Shown here piece after piece: positions 22,011 through 34,062 of a DNA stretch of 64,000 nucleotides. The notes beneath the pieces were generated by a model, which was given only the letters and a program-made list of their open reading frames with translations, had not been told where the DNA came from and made no database searches. The position numbers and the translations under genes were made by a program. Where the stretch lies: the NCBI GenBank assembly GCA_907164885.2, contig OU015492.1:46156893-46220892 (forward strand), given 5' to 3'. Origin of the DNA: Dolomedes plantarius (Eukaryota > Arthropoda > Arachnida > Araneae > Dolomedidae). The first letter of the stretch is position 1. Every line of letters begins with the position of its first letter.

Positions 22011-23747
22011 GCGCTGACTATCGGAGAGGACGTTGTTGACGTATACTAAAAGTTCATGAGAATAGATTTAGCATCATAAAAACGTCGCAAAAAGGTAACA
22101 TAATTAAATGAAGACTATCCTTTATCGTAGGGATAGTATAAACGGCAGAACACCTGTTAGGAGGTTAGAAGATTCGGGCTGGAACCCTGATCCTTACAAA
22201 CGGACTTTAACAATCTTTTTGGTCATTTCTAAAATTGTACACGTTTTCAAGCCTTTTTTAACACAGCAAGTAACATTTACCAGGGGGCAAAGCATGAGCT
22301 TTATTCCTGTGGAAACGTCGTTTCATCACTGGCCCTTGTTTGCTATATAGATTTTATAATAGATAATATTTGAAATTATACCATTTAGAAGAATACTGCG
22401 GTCCTAATTTAAATCCAACCATACAATTTTCCATCCGAGATGAATTGCATAGTTATATTTATTACAAAATAATGGCAAATACTTAATGGCCTTCGGAAGG
22501 AACTATGGTTAAAACGGATATGTTTTCATCAACTTTATAGGTCCCATGAAAGCTATAAAGGTATTGTTATTTTCAAAGATGATTCCATTTTTTATTATAC
22601 ATTTTTGTTACTATAAGGTTTAAGTATCAAATTTCTAAACGAAATTAAATTTTAAATGTCAAATTTCACAAAGAGAGGGAGGATTTCTTGAAAATTGAAC
22701 GAATATAACTTATTTTTAACGTTTTAGTTCCGCCAAAGTGGCTAAATAGGAAATAAGTGTTTGCAATACATTTTAGAAGAAAATTGAGTTTTTTAAAATT
22801 CCCTTTTACTGAAGTTTAATTTGCAGATGGAAGCGTAAAACTTTCTGAAACAAATAAATAGGGTAATTTTTCGACTGTGTATTAAACTATACCGAATTTT
22901 TCTTTTGTATTACGTCTGTATGACTCTTACAGGTGAACAATTTGGATTTTAAATGCTACATAGTTCTTCACATTGTACTAAGTGTGAGCGTATAATTAGA
23001 ATTCTTCCCCATTTTCGTGAAAAAGAAATTCCCGAACATTTCCTGTGACCCTAACCACACTTTCCTTCATTACTACATTTGGTGAAATAATTAATGTGTA
23101 TGTAGATTCTGCATTAATTACAGCTTATGTATGTGTACGAAATGTCTAATTTAATGCTGTACAAATAGAACAAACAAATACGGCAGCAAAATTATCCCTT
23201 GAAAATTGTTTTGCACTAAAATAATTTCCTACTTTTTCTTCTTTAAAGAGTTCTATATTTGACCTCAAATTTTCAAAATTTTTTATTACCCAGATAGTTT
23301 TAAACGCTTTTCTGATATTTGGACAGTCTAATGCAACAAAGAATCAACTCACACTACGCTGAAATTGAGAAGACTGAATGTTAATAAAGCATTAACTTAA
23401 AAATTCCCGTTGGTCCTTGATGGTTGGTCCTCCAGTAAGTAAAAAGAATGTAATGTGGCCTAGAATAATAATAATTGTTTTCAAGGTAGCAAAACATCTG
23501 GCGCTCCCTAAAAGCTATTTAATTCAACTTTAGTGGCCTGGTTCCTTGTTGAATAACACTGCTCATTTATTGTTCTTGGAAACTATTCGATTCCAGTAAA
23601 AACTATTTACTGGAATTCCAGTAAAAACTATTCAATTCCAGTATCAAAAAAACAATTATTATTATTATTATTTTTTTTTTTGGGGGGGGGGCTTACTTGC
23701 ACGCCAAACTTATTTGACCGCATTTCACACTTGTGAAAATATAAATC
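22011..23747. other. AT-rich, no supported gene
   Basis: Contains a short repeat of ATTCCAGTAAAAACTATT (23590-23640), then a T-run and a G-run (about 23655-23690), a hard-to-sequence low-complexity junction. The 80-codon frame at 22108-22350 is unrecognised. Confidence 0.4.
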
Positions 23748-24126
23748 TGTGGCGTTATAGCATTTGTTGATATGTCCAAAAAATTCAGTTAAATGTTTTA
23801 AGTTGATATGTCACACTTAAAATTGGTTCTTTAATGTGGAAAAAGCTGATATTTCGAATTAGGAAATAATACTAAGTTATTCGTATTTGCAAATGTTGTT
23901 ATGTCTAAAAGAGATAATACTTGGCCCCTAATTGAATATTTTAGTCCTTAATGGAAAATGTTCATTGAAGACCAGTCATATGCTTGAGGTTGAATATGAG
24001 TATTAACTAAATAATATTTGTATTAAAAAACTTAATTGAGCTATTTTATATTTCACAACAAAAGTTACTTTTTTAATTTGCCGAAAACATGGGAAAATGA
24101 CATATCAACATCAGCCATAATGTCCC
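23748..24126 (+). mobile_element. MITE family R3, copy B
   Basis: Same-orientation partner of 14240-14596. Left end CTGTGGCGTTATAGC and right end GCCATAATGTCCC are worn inverted repeats. The copy has an extra segment of about 20 bases (ATTTTAGTCCTTAATGGAA) in the middle. Confidence 0.8.
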
Positions 24127-24907
24127 AAAAATATATGTTTTACACTAGATAATGTCTATTCTCTGCTTTATACAAGAGACTGTACATGACAGATTGTCAT
24201 ATTATTTGAACTCTGATGGGAATAGCTTTAATGAAGCTGAGAACAATTAAAGACCCGAGTATGGAGGAAACTGACACAAAAGCTGGACTTTGCAATCAAA
24301 TAGTAACTCGAGAAAGTTTAGATCGTATGATTATGAATTTATGTAGAATTTAATGTATGATACTGGAGAGGGTGTTACATTTGCAGGTTCCACCAAATTA
24401 TCTCTTACTGGAAAGCATTCGGTACACTTGCCAGAACTTGATTTGATATTTATTAACATGACAAAATATTTGTAATGATTATAGAATTGTGATCTGAAAT
24501 GAATATAGTTATGAATAAATGGAATATAATACGTTGACTGTCAAAAGAAAGGCAAATCTGCAGTGATTTTTTTTAACGTTAAGATTTCGGGGGTTTTATT
24601 TACTCGGTTCGTTTCACAGTTAAAATATTTTTGCCTTCATTGTTCCCTTTTTTACCTGGGGTTCAAACGTTTGAAGATTTCACTTAAACTGATCTGTGAA
24701 TATTTTCAGCCTAACATTTTAGGCCATCATCAAATAAATTAATTTTTATCAATAACTAGAGCAATGTAAATAAAACGTTGCGATCTTCGGTGTGACTTTT
24801 GTTGGTTGCACGAATAAAGTACACAATTATTTTAAGAGCCCTGTTGCCTAAAAGCCATGAATACTGTCAGAAAAAGTTTTAACTGTGGTTTGTATTCATT
24901 TATGTAA
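24127..24907. other. AT-rich, no supported gene
   Basis: No paired repeats or coding-like frames were found between the R3 copy and the R5 repeat that follows. Confidence 0.4.
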
Positions 24908-25357
24908 TACTAGACGGGCTTCACCCGGCTAGAATCGGGCTTCGCGTAGCTACGCTCAAGCCATACGTGTAACATATTTATGTACTTCGGGCCCCACAAA
25001 AGAAAAAAAAGGTCTACAAATGTGTTAAATTCAAGTCAATTTTCATTTCCGTCGCTGCCGACAGATGGCTGCACCACTGCACCATACTGGATATACATGA
25101 TTTGATTTCTCAGTGGGATGACGCTTCATTAGAATCCAAATATCTCTAAAACTATTGAATTAACAGAATAAGTGTACGCAGAAAAAATTATCAGTTTTCG
25201 AAGCTCTTTCCAAATATGTAACATTTATATACTTTCATGAGAAAAAAATACACCGATTCCTGTATTTGTCGGCCATTTGTTTGGAGGATGAGTCCACCCG
25301 GTCGCGTTACGGTCACGTGATCTCGACAAACCCTTCTGTTACTTTATTAATATAGAT
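24908..25357 (+). mobile_element. Dispersed retroposon-like repeat R5, copy 1
   Basis: Begins ACTAGACGGGCTTCACCCGG, a GC-rich hairpin-prone start, and ends TTATTAATATAGAT. The same start and end types occur at 57179-58020, and the 20-mer GCCGACAGATGGCTGCACCA (25057) is shared exactly with 62721. Class is undetermined; the TATAGAT end suggests a LINE-mobilised tail. No open reading frame. Confidence 0.6.
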
Positions 25358-25738
25358 CAGTGCCAGTTTTTTCCTTTTGTAGGGAATAACAGTAGTAATA
25401 GACTTGAAACGCAATAAACGAATTAAAAAAATGATGCTGAGTTCGTAATCTTTTTATATCAATGTTATGAATCACGTGTTTCAAAACTTTTGAACTTGAG
25501 TTATATGATTATCACTATAGTTCCATGTAATTCCATGTGTCAGCCCTAAAAAGTGTGACTGAAAAAGAGTATTATTACATGTAAAAACAATTTTTCATAT
25601 TTGAATCAGTCTGTGATGCACGATACTTTTAAATTACCGTTTTCAGAGAATTTATATTGGTGCAAAAATTAAATTATAATATGTAATCAATGATATTTAT
25701 GTAATTATAGCATTATTATGTAATTTTTTTGTCTACGA
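25358..25738. other. AT-rich spacer
   Basis: No features between the R5 repeat and the inverted-repeat element at 25739. Confidence 0.4.
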
Positions 25739-26460
25739 GGGGACAGTGGACCTTCAAACTTAACTTTTTTTGTTTAGAATGGATTTACTTGAAATTTGAA
25801 TATGTGATTAGTACTATAGATATGTAAAAGTGGTTAAAATTTAATGATGAAATATTAATAATTTATGAATTATGAATTATTAATTATATCAAAAAATTGC
25901 CTAATTAAAAATGTTCCATTCGCATTTCTTTTGCACATAATATGGTAATTTTTATTTGCAGGATACCGTATAGAACTAAAAATGAAACTTATTGCTTATT
26001 TTAAGCATTCATTAAAAATATAAAGAGAAAAAAAATAATAATAGGGAAAACACCCTTTTTATTACGCAAAATACCTATAAATCATCTTTTCAAGTACAAA
26101 ATTTAGAAATTCTGAGCTACGAAGCATAATTATTTTCAATAAGATTTATTTGATATACAGTTAAGTATATAAAACTTAAATTTCAAAGCAACACGATAAT
26201 TAGAAATGCGCCTGGAGCAGTTTGAATATTCGTATGACATGAAAATTTTTATTATGAGAAAAACACAATTAAAGTTATTGCTATTAGTAACCACATAATA
26301 TCTAAATTAAATACAAATGCCTATAACTAGGAAAGTAATCACAGAAATTAAAAATTCTTTTTGCAACACATTCCTACTCGTCCGTAGTTTCACAATTCAA
26401 TAAAATAAAAAAAATCGAATTTTCGGACAAATTTCACAATTTTGAAAGTCCACTGTCCCC
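25739..26460. mobile_element. Inverted-terminus element, 722 bp (GGGGACAGTGGAC ends)
   Basis: GGGGACAGTGGACCTTCAAA on the left faces TTTGAAAGTCCACTGTCCCC on the right, about 20 bp with one or two mismatches. The interior is very AT-rich with no transposase. Flanking bases give no clear target duplication, so the superfamily is open. It is most likely a large non-autonomous DNA transposon. Confidence 0.7.
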
Positions 26461-28747
26461 TTAAACTGTAGCTTGAATGAAGATCATTTTACTACTTTGA
26501 TTATATCGTTAACAGGAATTTTTTATAAATATTCTGATCCCATATATACCTCTTAATTCTAGTTTACATCTAATTTCAAAATCCCTAAACTAAGCTGGTT
26601 GTAAATTATTCAAGAAATCTCATGCACATAGTATTCAAAGCACTTGATATCTAGATACTCTCGTAACTAACTAAATGATCTAAATTTAAAAGTTCATAAC
26701 GTGTTCAGTATCAGAAGAAACGACTCTATGCTTCAAGTGAAGTAGCGGTTGTTCATCATTCTTATAGAATGGAATACTGGCATCATTTGCCAATGCACCA
26801 ATTTTAGAGTTAGATATTGCACAATATTTCACTCTAATCGTCTCTGTAAATTGCATCCTTTTTTCTCTCCTTCTCACTTAAAGCGAAATTCTTTCATAAA
26901 AACTACAAATCCAGAAACGTAAACTGAGCAACTTAAGGTTTCAACTTTGTGAAAAATTACAGCTTTAATAGAATGCATTTTAGCGAGGGCACAAGGGAAC
27001 TTGCAGAAACAAATCTCGGGCATTTTTTAACGAATAGGCCATTTATTGTTAGAAACCTACCTCGGTCGTCCAGGAGCTCTACAAATTACGAGTTTTTTAG
27101 TATTTTTGCTGTAACTAAGTGACGATTTAAATGTGTAATGTGTATTTACAAGTAGAAATGAAAGCTCTCATTCTTCTGAAGCAGCAGCACAGTATGGTAC
27201 AATGAAAAAAAAAAACCAGTGCATTGTTTGCGAGTTAGAGATATTGCCGGTTTACCAAATGTTCTTGTCATGAAATAATTTACTCGAAATGTTGCCATTT
27301 TAAATTTGTTTTACTGACACCGTTCGGTAACTTAAATGGAAGGTTATCATCAGTATAGAAGGGTTCAATACTTGAGTTCTACTCAAAACTCTATTCTTTC
27401 CGAAATAGTGTGATATATACTATTATCACGAAATATTTCAGCGCATTAAGAAAATTCTGTAAAAAAAGAAAAGTTGGAGATACGGAAATATATAGATCCA
27501 TAGGAAATAAATGGGCTAAACCAACTTAATACTTTTATGTGTAATATTTATTTTATACAGCAATAAAATCTTTTTATCGATATTTTAGGTAAGTGAATAT
27601 AATCATGATAATTTCTATACTGATAAAATATATTTGATGTTTACAAAGAAGGTTATTTTTGAATTTAAAGGGATAATATGACCATGATAACTTAATAGTA
27701 ATTTAATATGCTTAATGTTTGTCTAAAAAATTTTTAAATTAGAGAAGTAAGTTCTTTTTTTCTCTACATTCAGGTACCAAAACCAAAAAAAAAGGTTGGA
27801 AATACCGTTTTCTTTGCGATACAAGTACAAATTTTTTGCAGTCATCAATAGTGTTGAAACAAAAAAAAAATCTGTGTTGTACTAAAAAATCAAAGAAAAT
27901 TAGATATCGATATTTAGTTGAAAGATATCAGTTATTTTAGGGCATCCGAATATGTTTAAAACGTCGACTTTGATGACGATTCTAAAATTTGTTTTATTCC
28001 TGTTTTATAAAAAATCTGTACGATCATTAGAAATGAAATCTGAGCGATTTAAAGAGGAATAAAAGCTGTATATTTCAATAGTAGTGAAAATTTTTTGTTT
28101 TCCGAAGGACTTGTTTTTCGTTAAAAATGTAAAACACTATTATAAATAACTCTAAATATAATCATGATATGTCTATGAAAATTTTCAGTTATGTTTTTTT
28201 CGTGATACTAAAAATGCAATGAACTACAGAGGGCTCTAGGTATATTATTTGTTGATTTATAGCTTCATTTCTAAAAACTCTCATGAGAAGTTATAGAAAT
28301 TTTTCCTGTAATAGCATATAACTGCCTGTATTCCTTTTAGATTTCAAAATATCGATTAGGTTTTAATTCATTACATTCACAAGTGTCTTACGTATATATG
28401 ATAAAAAGAAATTAATGATATATGCATAACTTTTTTTTTGCAAAGATAGATCTGTTTATGTAAAAAATTGTTTTACTTCGACCAAAATTCCTCAATTTTT
28501 TAAAAAGCTGCATAGTTATGGTGTATTTTCCTATCATTTTCGCATTTTGGTCCTATATTCCTTCAAAAAAGAAGACAGAAATTTTCGCAAATGCAGTTTT
28601 TGAAAAAAAAAACAAAATTGCCCACAACGTTGTCGGATACCTAATACCTAAAATTATCCATATAACAACGAAGAAGCAAAAAAAATTTAGAGAATAGCGT
28701 ATTTAATATTAAATTGGACCATTTCAGTTTCATGGTGCATTTCTATG
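26461..28747. other. AT-rich, no supported gene
   Basis: Short GC-richer run at 26990-27080 (GCGAGGGCACAAGGGAAC, CCTCGGTCGTCCAGGAGC) without a usable frame or splice pair. The 63-codon minus frame at 26686-26877 is unrecognised. Confidence 0.4.
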
Positions 28748-28983
28748 GTGCCAAGTATAAAAGGTTTAAGTCAAGAACAGTGATTTAAATATACTAAGTT
28801 ATTGCTTTTATACCAATTGCAGATCAATAATTTCGACTTGAGTCTTTTGTACAAAGAAATGTAATTTTGTATGCAAAATGGATAGACTTAAGCCTTTTAT
28901 ACATGTCAAAAGATTTTTTTAAATCAATACTAACAAATATCTAAAAATCACTTTTTTTTACTCAAGTCCTTTATACCTGGCAC
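28748..28983. mobile_element. Short inverted-repeat element with repeated palindromic half-sites
   Basis: Ends GTGCCAAGTATAAAAGG and the complement of CCTTTATACCTGGCAC form an imperfect inverted repeat of about 27 bp. The half-site GACTTRAGYCTTTTRTAC or its reverse occurs four times, at 28755, 28835, 28885 and 28960. It is probably a small MITE; a cluster of protein-binding sites is an alternative. Confidence 0.55.
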
Positions 28984-29638
28984 AATACATTTATTGTAGA
29001 TGAAGAAGTAAAATGAGGTACTTATTATTATTTTTCTTTTATTTCTTACTTGATATGGGATATACAGTGTATATCTATTTTAAGCCATCGTGTTAGGACG
29101 CCTGCATTAGATTATTGTTTTCCTGAAAATACACGCTCTGTGCATTTACCTTCTCCCTGAGGTAAAAGCAGGTGAAGACTGAAAATGGCATAAAAGTGTG
29201 TGAATCATAAGAAACAAAAAAAAAAAACATTTAAGGGAATGTTGTATATAAAAGGAATTCTTTGAAAACAGTCTCTCTTACTGCCCTGATATATTTAAGA
29301 TTGTTTACATACACATTTTGATGGTTTAGACTTTTGAAAACGGAGATATTGTACATGACAAAATATGACTTAAGTAAAATATAGTCATTTTTCTGAATAA
29401 TGTTTTAATTTTCAATAAAGTTTTCACACGTTGGACATTGTTATTTTAAAGGATTAAAAGATTTGACAATATTGATTTTTTAAGATATTTTTAGAAAAAA
29501 TTGTAGGACATCTTTTTTATCTGCATGTAAAACGCAACTAATAATATTAATTCAAAGAGAGACATAAGTTATTAACTCTACATGTGATGAAAAACATTGC
29601 TTTATGTTTTCCATAGTAAATAAAATATATTTAATTAT
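28984..29638. other. AT-rich spacer
   Basis: No gene, no repeat partner. A short GC-richer run near 29090-29180 holds no frame. Confidence 0.4.
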
Positions 29639-29639
29639 G

Positions 29640-29732
<93 letters not shown>
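29639..29732. repeat. (TA)n microsatellite, long
   Basis: Over 90 bases of TA with a single TT interruption. The minus frame 29552-29740 is its translation. Confidence 0.95.
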
Positions 29733-29735
<3 letters not shown>

Positions 29736-30274
29736 GACACGGTGCTTACACCTGGTAACCTTTTATCTACTAATTAAAATTTAATGATAGTCATTAAACA
29801 AAGGCCTGTGGCAAAGAAAGGCTATTTAAATAACACTTAAAGACTTTCTTTATTAACACTAGTTAAAAGTCAATTCAATCCGTGCCAAGTTCCCATCATC
29901 TCTCATTACCCACGGTACGCGCGTCTTGCCTGTCTGATAACAAAATCTAATCTATGCTTTGTTCTTTTTCACGCTTATGCAAAGGCGCGGGCGAAGAATC
30001 TTGTGACATAAGTGAGTTAAGACTCGCGTGCTTTCGAACATTCGATGATTGCGAGAATCCGAGCGTGCTCTTGGCAATTAATCATTGATGACCTCACAGT
30101 CTTGTGAATTCTTCGCTGCATTAAAAAACAACGCTACTTCTTGAATTGGAAAAGCGCTAAAATCTCTAATAGTAAATTACCGTTTAACGGTAATTTGCCT
30201 AATTTTAACCCTAATTTATATAGTTAAATATAGTTTACGTTTCTAGCATTACTTAATCTCTCTCTGTCTCTCAG

Positions 30275-30309
<35 letters not shown>

Positions 30310-31255
30310 GAGAGTATACAGTAATTTACTTTGTAAGTGTTTAGTCGCAGATTTTATGCTTATATTCGATTGAACATAATAAGTCTAAATTAAGAAGTAT
30401 GACTTTCCGTTTGGAATTCATATCTCTAGGGTTGAAAGGCATCAGGTTCAAATTAAAAAAAGATCGTTTACACACTAAAACAGAAAGACTGATATTCATA
30501 GACGTACTGTATGTCAAACACCGTTGGAAGAATATGATAAAAAAATTAATTAAAATTTTCCATTAAGAAATATAAACAACAGAAGTTTTAATTTGTGTAT
30601 AAACTTGTAAACATTTTTATCAACAATAGCGAGAAAAGTGTTTCCCTATATGCATTTTCATTTATCCTTTGTGATAACGTTAAACGTAAAGTCAACTTTA
30701 TATTATTTTCATACACAACAGCAAAAATTAATAATAGTTCATAAATATAAACCATGTAAATAAAGAAACAACTACTTCTCCAATAAGTGTTTATTTTAAC
30801 TTACAAAACATTTTAATAATTTGTTAATGTTAATATTTAAAGGAGAAAGAAAAATTATGTAGATGGTTAAGAAAATAAATATTCCATTAATTTGTTCCAT
30901 ACAAGAATAAATGAACGTTTGGAGGAAAATTTTATATTTTTCGTTACTCAAAGTAATTTTTAGAAACATTTCAAAGCGTAGCTTTTTAAGAATTTTTTTT
31001 TGAAAATATACTCGTTAGAAGTTGTTAATTTCAGATACGCGTTTAATTACGAGAGTAAATAATTCTTTATGTGTATACAAACACACACAAATATAGAAAG
31101 AGTTGAATCTCTATCGATCGTTCTCCGAATCATCGTTTTCCCGTACTTGTCGTTAACTTCAATCAGTCCTGACGATCATATTGCTTTATTATGTTCCAGC
31201 ATTTATCGTTCAGTTCAGTCGGTCCCTTGAAAAACGATAGATCGAGAATAGACTG

Positions 31256-31258
<3 letters not shown>
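29733..31258. other. No supported gene; GC-richer unique patch at 29880-30120
   Basis: The patch contains GGTACGCGCGTCTTGCC, AAAGGCGCGGGCGAAG and an imperfect palindrome around GAAGAATCTTGTGACA and TCTTGTGAATTCTTC. It has no frame that looks coded and no partner in the window. A (CA)n(TA)n run lies at 30274-30309. At 31140-31255 sequences such as CTATCGATCGTTCTC and GAAAAACGATAGATCGAGAA may be the worn ends of a small pogo-like MITE. Confidence 0.35.

Positions 31259-31311
<53 letters not shown>
31259..31311. repeat. (TA)n microsatellite that hosts a MITE
   Basis: TA array interrupted by the element at 31312-31996; a few TA units resume at 31997. TA is the Tc1/mariner target, so this array is a natural landing site. 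Confidence 0.95.
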
Positions 31312-31314
<3 letters not shown>

Positions 31315-31996
31315 GGTGTCCATAATTAAAGTCCCACTTTCAAAAGGCTGCAAAAAAAGAACCACTAGTCAGAATGACTTCAAATTTGAACGGAATATAC
31401 TGGAAGAAGGGGGAAACGATTTGGCATAATAAAAAAATGTTCCCAATTGTATCAATATATGGCGCTGTAACATTTTGGAACTTTTTTTTATTATGCCAAA
31501 TCGTTTCTCCCTTCTTCCAGTATATTCAGTTCAAATTTGAAGTCATTCTGACCAGTGGTTCTTTTTTTGCAGCTTTTTGAAAGTGGGACTGTCCATAATT
31601 AAAGTCCACTTTCAAAAGGTTTTAATAAAAAAAGTTCCAAAATGTTACACCGCCATCTATTTATATATTTTGGAACTTTTTTTATTATGCCAAATCATTT
31701 CCCTCTTCTTCCAGTATATTCAGTTCAAATTTGAAGTCATTCTGACCAGTGGTTCTTTTTTTGCAGCTTTTTGAAAGTGGGACTGTCCATAATTAAAGTC
31801 CACTTTCAAAAGGTTTTAATAAAAAAAGTTCCAAAATGTTACACCGCCATCTATTTATATATTTTGGAACTTTTTTTATTATGCCAAATCATTTCCCCCT
31901 TCTTCCAGTATATTCAGTTCAAATTTGAAGTCATTCTGACCAGTGGTTCTTTTTTTTCAGCCTTTTGAAAGTGGGACTTTAATTATGGACACCCTG
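31312..31996. mobile_element. Serial foldback Tc1/mariner MITE, 685 bp
   Basis: Outer ends CAGGGTGTCCATAATTAAAG and its complement lie between TA dinucleotides (31310-31311 and 31997-31998). Inside, the right arm is repeated three times with a 194-bp period in the last two units (31577, 31771). Each unit again contains a GTCCATAATTAAAGTCC end-like piece. Within each unit a further inverted repeat (AAAAAAGTTCCAAAATGTTAC against TATTTTGGAACTTTTTTTAT) surrounds a CCGCCATC centre. Transcription would give an extended multi-hairpin RNA. The open frames at 31374-31968 (plus) encode the repeat and are not genes. Confidence 0.88.
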
Positions 31997-32055
31997 TATA
32001 TATAAAATTGAAGTTCCCCTTGAATCTGCTTAACACACCCATAATATTATTGAAT

Positions 32056-32130
32056 CAACCCCGGTATATCGAAATCCTTGATAATTCGAAGTTCTCTCGT
32101 ACCCCTTGAGGTTCGATATATCAAAGTTCC
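32056..32130. mobile_element. Possible pogo/Tigger MITE fragment
   Basis: ACCCCGGTATATCGAA and GAGGTTCGATATATCAAAG are loose inverted copies of the kind seen in pogo-like ends. The right end runs straight into the CA array. Too short to classify firmly. Confidence 0.3.
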
Positions 32131-32133
32131 ATT

Positions 32134-32134
<1 letters not shown>

Positions 32135-32205
<71 letters not shown>

Positions 32206-32206
32206 T
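32135..32206. repeat. (CA)n(TA)n compound microsatellite
   Basis: About 16 CA units followed by interrupted TA units and a T-run. Confidence 0.95.
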
Positions 32207-32646
32207 TTTTTATGGTGAGTAACTTGTGCAATTAAACGTCTCCAGATTTTGAACCAGGGTATAGTCGTGACATTTCCCAGCAGACACGTAGACTGAATGA
32301 GACTCTTAGTCGGCCCAAAGCAAAAAAAACAGAGACATTAATTATTTATTTAGTGTGTACAAAACATGTATTCTGGCACGGAACAACAGATAAGTAAGAG
32401 AAACACAACTAGACCTAGAGCGTTTGCGGAGAGGCGAGATGTGTCTGTGTTTTCAGTGTCTGCTCGATGATTTATGGCTTAAGGGTTCGAAATGTATAGG
32501 CGCAGTTATGTAACACACTTTCCGTATCTGTGGCCTCATGGAGAGAATTCTAAATGGCTGACATATTGCATACTTTGCGATTTCAGATAAATGTCCCAAA
32601 ATTCCCATACATGTAGGAAAAACATAAAACAACTGCAATATATTTG

Positions 32647-32704
<58 letters not shown>

Positions 32705-33604
32705 TAAAACTAATATCTAAATCATGAAAGCGGTCCGTTACAGGTAAAATATCTTTACTACGAAAATTCTGCTTTCCAGTCGGTTACTGTTTGTTTCTTT
32801 ATTTCATTTATTTGATGATTTTGCCCTTTGCGAATTTAGATTTCTCCCTTTTCATCAGTTATTAATATCTTGAAGTTTCTTTTTTTAACCTGCGGCAATC
32901 TAGCCTGGTTTAATAGAAAATCAACGATATCAAAAACGAAAAAGGAAGCAAAATATCGAAAATGTTTATTAAACTCATTGTGACCATTACCTCTTATAAG
33001 GAAATGTACATAAAAAGTTATATTTGAAAGGAAAGACCCGAGCAAAGAAGGAAATATAAAAAATTTTATAACCTATATATTTAATATTAGTTCTTTGTGC
33101 TCGACACCTCCATATAAGAAAATCAAATTTTGTTTTATGCTGGAGCACCTAATTGACATCACACTGCCATTTGTCATTCAGAGACATTGGTGTCGCTTGT
33201 TTTCGTGTCCTTTCTAGCCACGACTAACTTCAGAAACATCTGCTCCGAATCAGCTTGGCAGATCCTCCAACTTTTCCCTTGTGTGGTCTCTCCGATATAA
33301 CAGGAACCGATAAGACAGATCCTGATATTAACTTTTTAATACCCCGAAATTGTATTGAACTGCCAGTTAGAGACTTTTACTGCTGACTAATGTAGGGTCA
33401 CGGTTGTAGTAGCCCTGGTAGTAAAACTTGTCTGCACAACTGACTCGGTTGAATATGTAATGAATCTAACTCCAAATCAGTAAAATAACATAATTAAAAG
33501 ACTTCAAGCTTAATAATTATGTACAAACAAGCTTCCACATATTGGGAAGGAAATAAAAATATATCGACTGCGGTTAGATATAAAGGTCGTAGGATCTTAC
33601 GTCG
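32207..33604. other. No supported gene
   Basis: A (TA)n run lies at 32650-32701. The parts at 32220-32460 and 33170-33480 are less AT-rich but hold no recognisable frame. Short frames at 32453-32638 and 32836-33045 (minus) are unrecognised. Confidence 0.4.
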
Positions 33605-33616
33605 CCAACGAGCTAA

Positions 33617-33814
33617 TTTCAGATAATAATGCTTACCGGACGTTAGTCCATACGACAATGGTGAACCTGAAGACCAGAAGCTGCGTAGCAATACTTGCAA
33701 ACTCAGCCGAGGGTTTATTTCCCTGTTCGGTTCATGATTAGTATGGATCTGGGTGCCGAACGGACAGTACATATCTGCCGACCAATTTGGGCAACCCCGG
33801 GCCCTCACACGACA
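33617..33814 (-). mobile_element. GC-rich SINE-like repeat R2, copy B, with target duplication
   Basis: Reverse-complement partner of 13388-13556. It is flanked by the direct repeat CCAACGAGCTAA (33605-33616 and 33815-33826), 12 of 12 identical, consistent with retroposition. The Tc1 transposon starts only four bases after the right duplication. The 136-codon minus frame across this junction (33494-33904) is a composite of both elements. Confidence 0.8.
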
Positions 33815-33830
33815 CCAACGAGCTAAAATA

Positions 33831-33863
33831 CACTCATGGACAAAAAAATTAGCGCACCAAGAA
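33831..33863 (+). repeat. Left terminal inverted repeat of the Tc1-like element
   Basis: 33 bp, 32 matching the right end. Probable transposase binding site at its inner part (TTAGCGCACCAAGAA). Confidence 0.95.
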
Positions 33864-34062
33864 ATAATTGCGGGATCGTAACGAAACTTGCAATGAAGGT
33901 ACATGTCGGGGATATATGCAAATGATTAGAAATGCAGCGTGATTGCGCATTACGTATAGCCGGTAGAGGGCGTTGGACATCGTACTCTGTGGAGTATAAA
34001 ACAGGTAACCAAAGCTTGTTTGAGTGTGCTGAATCATTTACAAAGGAAGAGCTGAGATAGAC

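Noticed and set aside
31374..31968. Three repeated 65-68-codon frames that look like a protein repeat family
   Set aside because: They reflect the 194-bp DNA unit of a foldback MITE; the peptide has no features beyond the DNA repeat.
33494..33904. 136-codon minus-strand open frame
   Set aside because: It runs across the junction of the R2 repeat and the Tc1 inverted terminus, so its sequence is a composite of two mobile elements.
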